This document shows, in pieces, positions 38,198-48,240 of a DNA stretch of 64,000 nucleotides. The notes under the pieces are model-generated. The model had not been told where the DNA came from. It saw nothing but the letters and a program-made list of their open reading frames with translations, and ran no database searches. The position numbers and the translations under genes were made by a program. The first letter of the stretch is position 1. Every line of letters starts with the position of its first letter. The DNA is taken from positions 28,515,021 through 28,579,020 of the forward strand of contig CM030718.1 in assembly GCA_017979445.1 (NCBI GenBank), given 5' to 3'. The stretch is from Akebia trifoliata. Taxonomy: Eukaryota > Streptophyta > Magnoliopsida > Ranunculales > Lardizabalaceae.

Positions 38198-38765
38198 TAA
38201 ACCTTTTACATTGCCGGTCCCAAGCTCGGATAAAGGAGGAGGGAAAAGGATGATCCAACACATATTTGGTACCTTCTGATAAGACCTGGAAAAGGTTGTT
38301 CCCCCAACCTTGAGAATTATCACCTTCTCTACTTGTATAATGAATGTTGGAACATAACAGGGGTTTGAGTTCACTAATCAATGAGACTTAATTAAGTGAT
38401 CACTTTGATTGAATACTAATAGTAAATTTTATAGTTCTCTTTGTTTTTTTAATTGTTTGAATAAACCCATTGTGGTCATGAACTAATTCTTGTTGGGATC
38501 GCTGCAGGGTTTCCTACAACCAAGTGAATTTCACATTTTTGGTTATGCAAGAACCAAGATTTCAGATGATGAGTTAAGGGATCATATACGTGGGTGAGAT
38601 ATCTTACTCAAGGTTTTATCTTCATGTGGTTCACCTAAAGTTATTTTCTTATATCATAATTTAGGAATAAAAAAATGTGTATACCATGACTCATCTTATT
38701 CTAGTTTATGATATATTAGTTATCCTTACAGTATTCGTGCTTGTTCATTTGCTAGGCAGAAAATT
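38198..38765. repeat. Module shared by elements IV and III (copy in IV)
   Basis: About 560 bases, highly similar to 43,905-44,460. It starts with the widespread plant repeat containing CCCGGATAAAGGAGGAGGG-like sequence, then carries a G6PDH exon and its downstream intron. The similarity shows that elements III and IV descend from one cargo-bearing ancestor, or that one copied from the other. Confidence 0.85.
38508..38593 (+). pseudogene. Captured G6PDH exon (element IV)
   Basis: An 86-base exon between CAG and GTGAG encodes [20 protein letters not shown] and DELRDHIRG. This is the N-terminal part of cytosolic-type glucose-6-phosphate 1-dehydrogenase, the first enzyme of the oxidative pentose phosphate pathway. 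The same exon occurs at 44,194-44,279. Other exons are absent and the next exon-like block is from an unrelated SNARE gene. Confidence 0.8.
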
Positions 38766-38936
38766 GATTCATGGTATTAATAATTCCCTTTGGATAGAGT
38801 GGAGTAGAGGAGCAAGATTTGTTTAGCCAACCCAAAGTCCTTGGGATTAGGCTTCGTTATTGCCTTTTGGATTGTCATGAATTTCATATATTGTGTAAGG
38901 ATTTCTGAAATAGCCATGATGTTTATTTCCTCACAG

Positions 38937-39029
38937 AAATGGATTCCAGAAGCTGGAGAAGGTTAAGGATTCAAATCGGCAAAGTCGACAATTGGAAGAA
39001 CTTACGGAAAAGATGCGTGAGTGTAAGAG
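38937..39029 (+). pseudogene. Captured NPSN-type SNARE exon 1 (element IV)
   Basis: The exon between CAG and GGTAAATG encodes NGFQKLEKVKDSNRQSRQLE and ELTEKMRECKR. It matches the N-terminal helical region of plant-specific NPSN11/NPSN13 SNAREs, which act in membrane fusion at the cell plate. A second exon of the same gene family lies at 41,111-41,213. Confidence 0.8.
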
Positions 39030-40327
39030 GTAAATGATCCATCTATGTCTCTCTCTCTTTATTCGCTAGTTAGTTGTTACTAACTCTCTTCTTTGACGTT
39101 TCTATGCCTAATAGAAACATGCATCTAGGGTGCTTAAAATATGTGATTAGGGAACATTGTGTTGATAAACAAACATGTCCATATCACATTGATTGTGATA
39201 TGTTGGTATGGAAAGAAGTGAAAAATTTGGATGAATATGAGTATTTATTTGGTTTGGCACAAATGGGGACACAGAGGTGACACATATGACATGGTGGAGT
39301 GCATGTAATTGTAAATGTTTTTTACTTGCATCTTGCGGAAAAGTATCTACGGTTATGTGCACGCCACGATGTCATTGTGTCACCTCTGTGTCTCTCTTCG
39401 TGTCATCCCAGCACGACTCACAGGGAAATGCTGAAGTAAAATTGAAATTGACATCATTTGGGACATTGTTGACGTGGATGTGTCTATAGAAAGATAGATG
39501 CTTGTCATTTAGATATGAGTGAGAAGCATCTATGGTTCTGTGCACACCATTGTCCCAAACGATGTCAATTTCACTGTAACTCCATCACGACTCTTTTAAA
39601 TACTACGAGGGACCTAATATATTGGATCAAACTGGGTCCAAGTTGGTGTGGTTTGAGATCCTAACCCAATTCATTTGACAGCCCATCGAGTTGTGGGATT
39701 GGGCCTAACAAGATGAGTTTCCAACGTTAGTCTGTGTGGCTGAAAAACGTTCTTATTAGTATACAAGAGGAGACAAGAACCGTCCAAAAGCGGGTCATTT
39801 TTTTCTTTTCTTCACTTTGGTGACATCGCTAACTCCATTTTGTATCCTGTACTCCAAGGGGTTAGGTAGCTAATCAACCAAAGACCTCCCTTGGATGCCA
39901 CGTTGAATGATAATATTTGCTCAACACATTTGAGTTGAATGATATCTTATCCGAAATGAGTAGTTATTTAAGGCATATTTTTAAGGAAAATTTTTGTAAG
40001 TCTCTATATCCCACATGGTTTAACAATAACAATTAAGAGAGTGGAAGCCTTCTCATGGGAAAATTGGCAAAATTTAGATAATATTTTGCCCTTTAGTATT
40101 TCCTTTATAATACACACACATACACATTTGAAGGTGCCATCTTCTGTGCATAGCATCCCTACTACTATCACAAAATCTCCCAATAAAGAGTTGCCCGATT
40201 AATTTGCTGAATTAGTTGATAATTCACGGAATTAATCAGTGATTCTCTAAACTAATTGGCTAATACATGATTGATATATATATATATATCTCCCAATAAA
40301 GAGTTGCCCGTGTGTTTGTATTTATAG

Positions 40328-40516
40328 GTTTTGGGGGCAGCAGCTATGGCCATTAACACCGGAAAGCACCCAGGGCAGCTTAAAGACGATGTTGCATCAC
40401 TTGGTGGGACTACCATTGCTGGGATTCACGAATTGGAAAAAGGTGGATTCCGTGGCATTCTAATGAACACCGTTGTTGCTGCGGTTAATCGCAGTCGAGA
40501 GTTTTCAAAGAGGTAG
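40328..40516 (+). pseudogene. Captured last exon of pyrroline-5-carboxylate reductase
   Basis: The exon opens after TTTATAG and runs in frame to TAG at 40,514-40,516. It encodes [20 protein letters not shown], then [18 protein letters not shown] and a short C-terminal end. This is the conserved C-terminal region of P5C reductase, the final enzyme of proline synthesis. It carries its own stop codon and sits between two exons of the NPSN SNARE. Catalytic N-terminal NAD(P)H-binding exons are absent. Confidence 0.82.
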
Positions 40517-41110
40517 TCTTACTGCTGACATGTACAACTGAACACCAAAAAAAAAAAAAAACCGTAACGTATGAGATACCATCTGAACTGGTGTATTCCA
40601 GTAGCAATTCTTTTTCTTGACAGATGCAGATTTGGTTGGGTATCCCATTGCACTATTACAATGGGATAAGCTCATAAATTATTATATGCACCCCAAGAGA
40701 TTATTGAGTATTAGAGAGACTTTTATTATAGGTTTTTTAGAGCTGCTTTTGATAATTTTATTTTTACTGATTCTATTGGTCACAGGTACAAATGATTGTT
40801 TCATACATTTTTCAAGATTATGGTACTATTCTTTTATTAAGTAGTATTGTTAGAAAATACATAGAGACTGGAAAATGGCTGTAACGACTAACAGAGTATG
40901 ATGGCTGGTGGCAAGGGCCACCTTTCTTTGTTGCGGAAAGAAACTTGTGATGGCTTGAATCAGTCTAATCATCAACTTACAAATGGGTACTTTATCATAT
41001 ATGGTTTTCTCTGATAAGTTTCCTATTGGATCAGTCATGGAGGATCACTGACTTCTCATAACTTCTCTTTAAGTCTTTCACTAGATTTTAGTTCATATTT
41101 TTGTGGATAG

Positions 41111-41213
41111 CAAAACAGATATTCAAGCAGTCTTGAAAACAAGCGAGGTGATCTCCTTGATGGGCCTAGTGGTGGAGAGGGATTTGCTGAAGACAATGTT
41201 TTACTGGCTTCAT
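41111..41213 (+). pseudogene. Captured NPSN-type SNARE exon 2 (element IV)
   Basis: The exon between TAG and GTAAG encodes YSSSLENKRGDLLDGPSGGE and GFAEDNVLLAS. It matches the middle of NPSN11/13, just before the SNARE motif. Together with 38,937-39,029 it shows that at least two exons of one SNARE gene were captured in order. The SNARE motif and membrane anchor are not seen. Confidence 0.75.
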
Positions 41214-41865
41214 GTAAGCATATGATCTTCTGATTAGGTGCTTTTTCAATTTTTTTTTTTTTTATTCTTTGTCTACCATGGTGAGTGAAATTGCTAATAT
41301 ATGTGTTATCAAATACTTTTCTACCCATCTTAGTCTAGAAGTAGATGAACTTAAAATTTGTGAGGAGATAGGATGTTTGATAGAATAATATAAGGGAAGG
41401 AGAAGTAGAAGAGAAAAGATAGTCCAGGAGAATCTAAACCCTTGATCCCCTCACTCTTAGTTCATTCCAGCCAACTTAATAATTAAATTACATATTTACC
41501 CACTAAGTCATGTCTGGACCCACTTCCCTTGCTAGAATTGCCCTGAAATTTAGTTTATTACTGTCAAACTGTGCTTATTTGTCAAATGAGTTGTAGCTTG
41601 GACATAATAAAAACTCTTCTTTTGTAGCTTATACCAGTATCACTCACAGTAACCAAGTTTGGATATTGCAATTGTTCAGCAGTGTTCAGTTCAATTCGAA
41701 CCCCTGTTGATCTCTTTTGCGGGCCTGTGTTGTAGGTTGTTGGAAATGAGCGTAATTCAGGTTTGTTATCACAATGTGACTATATGTTTAACTTCTGAGG
41801 TTCATTTTGTTATTGTGACTTCCATAGATGGGTTAGTTGATATCATGAGTGATCACTTATGTTTT

Positions 41866-42018
41866 CAGTTTCTTCAGAGGTCTTCAGTTGGGGAAATGGT
41901 GCAAACTATCAACTCGGTACTGGGAAAGTGCACATACAGAAGTTACCATGCAAAGTTGATGCGCTTCAAGGTTCTTATATTAGGGTGGTTCCTGCTGCAA
42001 AGTTATTTGTTAGTTTAA
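41866..42018 (+). pseudogene. Unidentified exon-like frame shared by IV and III
   Basis: It encodes RSSVGEMVQTINSVLGKCTY and a short tail. A near-identical block at 47,703-47,814 encodes the same with Val and Met changes. It lies about 400-500 bases from the right end of each element, so it belongs to the shared right module. I do not recognise the parent gene; it could be captured or part of a lost element gene. Confidence 0.4.
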
Positions 42019-42189
42019 TTATTGTCAGTTATTTGTAGCTTTGATAGAATTTTCGATCTTAACAAAAGGTTTACATGTATATTAATTTGGGGTTATTTAA
42101 TTTAATTTGAAGCTTGTTTTATGATTTTTCTTTTGTTTTTTTTTTTCTGATTTTTTTTTTAATATATTATTTCATTCATTGTGATTGGT

Positions 42190-42410
42190 GAATTAGAGGA
42201 CCGTGCTATTGTTTGTTAAACCTCTAAATTTGACGGTCATACTCTATGGATTTTTTTTTTTGTTTTTTTGAAGTCCATTCTCCAATAATTTGATAGTCCA
42301 AGGCTATCAAAAAAAAAATTCTACAAGAGAATATTTGACAGGAGGGTCTGTCAAATTTCTCAAAATTTGACGGGCTAAGACCGTCAAAAATGAGCCTTTT
42401 TCACATAGTG
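42190..42410. repeat. Right terminal region of element IV
   Basis: It contains repeated TTTGACGG/CCGTCAAA palindromic units, including TTTGACGGGCTAAGACCGTC, just inside the terminal TTTTTCACATAGTG. The same organisation occurs at 48,020-48,240 in element III. These are likely subterminal binding repeats. Confidence 0.7.
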
Positions 42411-43904
42411 TACTACAGGTTCTGGGTCAATTCAGTTCGGGTTTGCCCAGAATATATGAAATAAAATTAAAATCACCTCCGTATAGACCTGAACCAATAT
42501 AGTCACAATGAAATGTGGGTAAATCGCTAGTACAACATACATGAGCACTTAAAGGACACATACTCATGGGGCCCACATGGGGATAAGTCGAGGACTGGAT
42601 TTTTTCTTTTGGTGAAGAGAAAATCATCCTCACAAAAAAAATCAGATTTAAGATCATTCTGATATTTTTCTAGATATCATTTAGTCCTATATGGGACAAG
42701 TAGATATTCTTTTTCTACCTAATATATAGATTCTCATGATTTATATTCTTAGTTGTTTAAGTGTAAGGCTATAAATAGGCTAATGCATCGCAATCGGGCA
42801 TTTGTTTGTCTATGTTTAGTGCGCTTGAACAATCTTTTGAGATGCATTCTTGCCATTGCAGAGCTGGGGGACATTTTCTATTTGTCAAAATCTCATACTG
42901 ATATTGATTGATTAATTGACCATTAGTATGTGTTGGATTGATTCAGTCTCACTTGTCCAATGTGCAATCAAGCCTTAAACAATGTGATAATTTGGACTAA
43001 ATTTCTTGAATAAAACCAAGCACAAAGAAAGGAATTGTGTCGATTTAAATGCAATGGTCCATTATGCTAATAGACATGGCTAGCTAGGTCATAAAATGAA
43101 TGAGTGGTATGTGTGTGGGGGTGTATTGGTTAGGATCCAAGGCAACCCAAAAGGATACATTGAGGCTCATAAATTCGAGGTCCCTAATGGGTAAAAAATA
43201 CGTCAAGAAAAACAACCAACATAAGGTGACGTGAACTGAGGAGTGCTTTGATGCAAATTAAAGACTCAAAATTTGAGAGGAAAGCACAAAATGATTGTGA
43301 GAATGGAATAAGATCTGAATATATGCTGCCTTGACATAATATAGCTCTATTATGTATAGTTGAATGGCAAAATAGTATTCATGTTGCCGGTTCCATTATG
43401 TGGGATAAGGCTTAGATGGTGATGATTATAGTACAAATTTTCTGTATTTAAATGCCATATTGTATAAAAATAGACAACATCCAGTGTAACTTTTTATAAC
43501 TGAAGTTCTTACACCCATCAGGTTCCAATATCTTTCTTTCTTCCTTGTATTAATCTATCCACAGCTGAACAATCCAATGGTATACAATGAAAGAGCCCAC
43601 TATGACAGTTTCCCTTTTTGAGTCAGAAAACCATTCCCAGGGCTAGGTAGATCAATCAACCTTTTTTTTTAACATAAAAAAGAGAAGTGGATGCATCACC
43701 TCTCCTAACCAGAAACAATCCATCTGTCCACCTACAGTTTAGAGAACAGTCTATTGGCTCTCAAAAATGAATTCTAGCATTATGAAGATGTAAGAAAAGA
43801 AACAGAGAGATCCAAATTGAACCCGTAAAAGGTCAAAGTACAATATAAATCAGGGTAATTCACTGACTATCCAATTTTTTAAATGGGCAGTGATCACGTG
43901 CCGG
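42411..43904. other. Element III interior after element IV
   Basis: No gene is recognised. The segment 42,690-42,945 is highly similar to 24,160-24,420 in element IV and represents the version without the element II remnant. Confidence 0.6.
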
Positions 43905-44460
43905 TCCCAAGCCCGGATAAAGGAGGAGGGAAAAGGATGATCCAACGCATAGTTGGTGCCTTCTGATAAGACCCGGAAAAGGTTGTTCCCCCAACCTTGA
44001 GAATTATCACCTTCTCTACTTGTATGATGAATGTTGGAACATAACATGGGTTTGAGTTCACTAATCAATGAGACTTAACTAAGTGATCACTTTGATTGAA
44101 TACTAATAGTAAATTTTATAGTTCTCTTTGTTTTTTTAATTGTTTGAATAACCCATTGTGTTCATGAACTAATTCTTGTTGGGATCGATGCAGGGTTTCC
44201 TACAACCAAGTGAATTTCACATTTTTGGTTATGCAAGAACCAAGATTTCAGATGATGAGTTAAGGGATCATATACGTGGGTGAGATATCTTACTCAAGGT
44301 TTTATCTTCATGTGGTTCACCTAAAGTTATTTTCTTATATCATAATTTAGGAATAAAAAAATGTGTATACCATAACTCATCTTATTCTAGTTTATGATAT
44401 ATTAGTTATCCTTACAGTATTCGTGCTTGTTCATTTGCTAGGCAAAACTTGATTCATGGT
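43905..44460. repeat. Module shared by elements III and IV (copy in III)
   Basis: The counterpart of 38,198-38,765. The two copies differ by scattered substitutions and small indels only. Confidence 0.85.
44194..44279 (+). pseudogene. Captured G6PDH exon (element III)
   Basis: An 86-base exon identical in length and reading to 38,508-38,593, with CAG acceptor and GTGAG donor. It encodes the same G6PDH segment ([20 protein letters not shown]). Downstream the cargo differs: element IV continues with SNARE exons, element III with ankyrin and RRM exons. Confidence 0.8.
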
Positions 44461-44997
44461 ATTAATAATTCCTTTTAATGGACTATATATTTGTTTCTTA
44501 CTGTATCTGATGCTCTCTCCGGTTTTATCATAAGTTCCTAACCCAGAAAACTTCTTTTGCCATAATTTGTGTTTTTCTTACATAACATTTGAATTTATGA
44601 CATTGTTTTCTTGGTTTTTTTGTGTGGCAATTTTCACCTTGCATTATTTTCTTATTGCAAGAGATTCGTATTCAATTGCTAATTTTATTTATAGAAGTCT
44701 CAATAAACATCTATCAATAATTGATTTGATGATTCTGGGTGTGCTTGGAAATCAGGTGAGGTGCTTGTACCTGAAGAGTTCCATGGGAAAAACACAGTGG
44801 TTTGACATGCGGTGTAAATGACATCAGCAACGGAGAAAATTTTCTCTCCTGCCATCATGTCTCTGCCCACGAATTTCAATTTTAAGATTTATGTCCATTT
44901 ATAAGCATTATGTCCATTTATAAGCTCATCAACATTTAGGATATGACGATGACAATAATCTTTATTAGCTTGCTTATCTTGTGCCTACTATTTTCAG

Positions 44998-45062
44998 CAC
45001 TTCATATGGCAGCTGGTAATGGGCATCTCGATATTGTGGAGTATCTTGTCAGAAATGGAGTG
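44998..45062 (+). pseudogene. Captured ankyrin-repeat exon (element III)
   Basis: A 65-base exon between TTTTCAG and GTGAG encodes LHMAAGNGHLDIVEYLVRNG, a textbook ankyrin repeat consensus. The parent gene cannot be named from one repeat. No neighbouring ankyrin units are visible. Confidence 0.7.
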
Positions 45063-46270
45063 GTGAGGATTTCTCTTTGCTTCTATTACTGGGTGCCTCA
45101 CTGTTGGTATCAATGTTACCCGAATACTACATATTTGCTGACCCTTATCCATATCGACTACTTCAATTTTTAAGCGTGCTTGTCTTTTACACCTTGTATT
45201 GGTTCCATATCCTTTCTGTTTTTGGGTAAAAAAGTCTCTGGCTTCCATAGTCTTTTGCAATTTTTATTTTTCCTATAATGAATTATGTTTTACTTCTTTT
45301 TGATGAATTATTATATTGGCTGATGTGAGATTTGTGGGAGCTTTGGTTCTTAAAGACAAACTTTGGATGTGCTACATCAAAGAAGACTAAAATTTAGCAA
45401 TGAAAACAGGCCATGCTATCCCTTGGCCAATGATTTTTCAGGGGCAGTTGGTTGTCAACAGCGGAATGTGTAAGAATACTCCTTTAAATTCGGGCTTCTT
45501 TATAGTTTCTATCTTCATATGCTTAATTATCTTCTTTCTAATTCGATGCTTTTTTTTTTACTTTGGATTAATTTCTTCAGAAACTTATTTGGAAGTTCTT
45601 CGTTGGGGAACAACTCGTAAGTCACTAATACATCTTTTTATTGTGACATTGCATCATAATAAATTTCTTAGATTATCAAAACTGTTTATGAAAATCATCT
45701 TCAGTTCATGTCTTTGTTATATATAAGCACATGCAATCTAATCTCATAATGCTGACATGCTTTCGACCTTTTATATTGATCAAGAAGTGGAGTGGTTCCA
45801 TGCTTGAGGAGCTTTTGTTGTCCACGAAGTAAGCCTATGTTTTTTTTTTTTAATTTCTTTTTTGGGGATTCACATTTGTTTGGAGATTAGTTTCTATTTT
45901 TCCTTCAGTTATATTATAAATGTCATCTATTTATATTATTAACGTGTAGTGGTTCCTGTATTTTCTCTCCTATCAAAAAAGCAAATTAGCTTCTCTTGAT
46001 AATAAAAAAAAATTGACATGCTTTCGAATTAGATGCCAATAACAGATCGCAAACAGAACGTGAGAATCGTGTTAATAGCTTTCCTCTAGATAATTTGTTT
46101 ATTGTTCACTTAGATGCATTACTTGCTTATACTATTAGACTTGTGGATCTAGTTAACATGCCTAGAGGTGGTGCATTGGATCTATGCAGGTCATGAATGT
46201 ATTGCTGCATTTCCTTTCAAAAGTAATATATATATTTTTTTCCTTTACCCTTCTAATATTGTGTGCCCAG

Positions 46271-46557
46271 TGCCTCACAGTTGAGGGTCATTCCGTCTAT
46301 ATTGGGAGTTTACCTTTGAATGCGACAGTTGAACAAGTTAAGGAGGTGTTCAAGAAATTTGGGCATATTAAGCCAGGTGGCATTCAAGTCAGAATTAATA
46401 AGGTATGTTTCGCATATGCTTTTGTGGTATTCCACTATAGTTTAAATATCATGATTTGTTATTTGTGATTTTTATGTGCTTATTGGTACAACAACAGGGA
46501 TTCTGTTTTGGCTTTATTGAATTTGAATCGTTGAGTTCGAAGCAAAGTGCAATTCAT
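46271..46557 (+). pseudogene. Captured G3BP-like RRM exons (element III)
   Basis: There are two exon-like blocks. The first (about 46,271-46,402) encodes VEGHSVYIGSLPLNATVEQV and KEVFKKFGHIKPGGIQVRIN, including the RNP2-like VYIGSL strand. The second (46,498-46,557) encodes GFCFGFIEFESLSSKQSAIH with the RNP1-like GFCFGFIEF. They are separated by a GT-AG intron. This is the RRM of plant G3BP-like proteins (NTF2 plus RRM). The N-terminal NTF2 domain and the Gly-rich tail are absent here, and the next exon of this gene type is found in element II. Confidence 0.8.
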
Positions 46558-46938
46558 GTATATATTCTGCACTTGATTCTTTTTTTTTTTTGCTACAACT
46601 TAAGTTGAATGCATTTCTGGTAGGTTTTGGGATATTACGATATGATAAAATCTACTTTGGCATTGTTGAGCTTTGCCTTGTGGTAACAAACTTGATGATG
46701 TGCCCATCAGCCCACCAAAACTGGGGAGTTGACATTCAGATATCTTGTCCAAATAAATGGACTTCTTCAACTAACCCGAAGAACTGGTCTATTCTTTACC
46801 TGGATTATAGCTTTTAGAACACTATATAATCAAAAATAAACTTGAAGGCAATGCATAAGACTAGTAAACAAACATCTAAATTGAATGAGACAAAAATCAA
46901 GTATCAAAAAGTACAAAAACTACACTGAAATGGAACAA

Positions 46939-47088
46939 ACCAACCTTCCTGACAAACTTTTGTTGCTACTAGGAGATGATGCTTCAGGTGCTGGAGCAGG
47001 TGTTGCTGTCCCAATAGACTGTTGCACCAGGGCAGTAGTAGGTGCCACCTGTACAGTCTTAGTAGGTACATTGTCAGTATCTCCTCTG
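46939..47088 (-). pseudogene. Possible captured exon, Pro/Ala/Thr-rich, unidentified
   Basis: An open minus-strand block of about 150 bases between AG and GT encodes TVQVAPTTALVQQSIGTATP and APAPEASSPSSNKS. The composition is like a protein linker rather than random AT-rich DNA. The parent gene is not recognised. It lies downstream of and opposite to the RRM exons. Confidence 0.35.
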
Positions 47089-47702
47089 CATCATAGTTAG
47101 TGAGACATGCAACTCAATTTGCCACTATGAGTGCATCCAAAATATCTAAGAGTAGAACAAAACATTTATTGATAAAAATACTAAGAGAATAGAATTTGGA
47201 CAAGGTAGCAATATCAAATACCAGATTTGACGTCTATCTTTGAATTGGAAGGTGAGTATTTGAAGTTTTTCTTACTAGTGTTCTCTGATTTATGGTTTGT
47301 AAGATGTTGCGTAGTTGATGGTCTGATTTGATCGCCTCATAAGGCAACCTTTCGTGTAAGAAACAAAAATAATTTTTTTTCTGATCCTGATGCTAGGGTA
47401 TGCTGCTCATCTATTCCTTTACTTCATTTTTATTTAACTGTTTTATGTTATTTTAAGAAATCCCCTTAACCCCCCAAACCCCCCTTCTCCCTCTCTTAGA
47501 ATGTTAATAATTGTGATACAAGCCATTCATTCTTCATTGTTTTACACATCTAGTTTAATTGAAATCTATTACAGGCCATTATTTGTGCTGAAAATTTTAA
47601 GAAGAATGAAATCATTAGTGTATTCTATTAATGGTTCTTTCATTTTGTTATTGTGGCTTCCATAGATGGGTTAGTTGATATCATGAGTGATCACTTATGT
47701 TT

Positions 47703-47814
47703 TCAGTTTCTTCGGAGGTCTTCAGTTGGGGAAGTGGTGCAAACTATCAACTCGGTACTGGGAATGTGCACATACAGAAGTTACCGACCTCCACCAAAGA
47801 TATTGCTGATCCAG
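47703..47814 (+). pseudogene. Unidentified exon-like frame, element III copy
   Basis: It encodes RSSVGEVVQTINSVLGMCTY and then RSYRPPPKILLIQ with a stop. It is the counterpart of 41,866-42,018. The preceding 70 bases are also shared between the two elements. Confidence 0.4.
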
Positions 47815-48019
47815 TAATTTCAATATCATTTGGTCTTATTTAGTTTAATTATTGTCAGTTATTTATAGCTTCAACAGAATTTTCGATCTTAACAAAGAGG
47901 TTTACATGTATATTAATTTTGGGTTATTTAATTTAATTTGGAGCTTGTTTTATGATTTTTCTTTTGTTTTTTCTTTTTCTGATTTTTTTTTATTTATATT
48001 ATTTCGTTCATTGTGATAG

Positions 48020-48240
48020 GTGAATTAGAGGACCGTGCTATTGTTTGTTAAACCTCCAAATTTGACGGTCATACTCTATGGATTTTTTTTATTTTTTTTT
48101 AAGTCCATTCTCCAATAATTTGATAGTCCAGGGCTGTCAAAAAAAAAATTCTACAAGAGAATATTTGATGGGAGGGTCCGTCAAATTTCTCAAAATTTGA
48201 CGGGCTAAGACCGTCAAATATGGGCCTTTTTCACATAGTG
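48020..48240. repeat. Right terminal region of element III
   Basis: Nearly identical to 42,190-42,410, with palindromic TTTGACGG units and the terminal TTTTTCACATAGTG, followed by the TTA target duplication. Confidence 0.75.

Larger units (their letters stand above)
18452..42410. mobile_element. CACTA element IV, nested in III, 24 kb
   Basis: The left end begins CACTACGTGAAAA at 18,452 and the right end finishes TTTTTCACATAGTG at 42,410. The flanking triplets are TAC (18,449-18,451) and TAC (42,411-42,413). Its first ~90 bases and last ~220 bases closely resemble those of element III, so both are the same family. It contains a Harbinger element, a CACTA right-end remnant (II) and CACTA element I. 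Its own cargo includes exons of G6PDH, an NPSN SNARE and pyrroline-5-carboxylate reductase. No transposase is recognised. Confidence 0.88.
16540..48240. mobile_element. CACTA element III (outer), 31.7 kb with nested insertions
   Basis: The left end begins CACTACGTGAAAA at 16,540 and the right end finishes TTTTTCACATAGTG at 48,240, giving inverted CACTA termini. TTA flanks both sides (16,537-16,539 and 48,241-48,243), the 3-bp TSD of CACTA (En/Spm) transposons. The left duplication copy at 1,073-1,092 reads through without the element. Without the nested element IV its own DNA is about 7.7 kb. It carries exon fragments of G6PDH, an ankyrin protein and a G3BP-like protein. No transposase is recognisable, so it is a non-autonomous Pack-CACTA-like carrier. 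Confidence 0.88.

Noticed and set aside
38198..38381. 79-codon minus-strand frame repeated at 43,850-44,068
   Set aside because: It lies in a common plant repeat shared by both elements, and no protein family is recognised.
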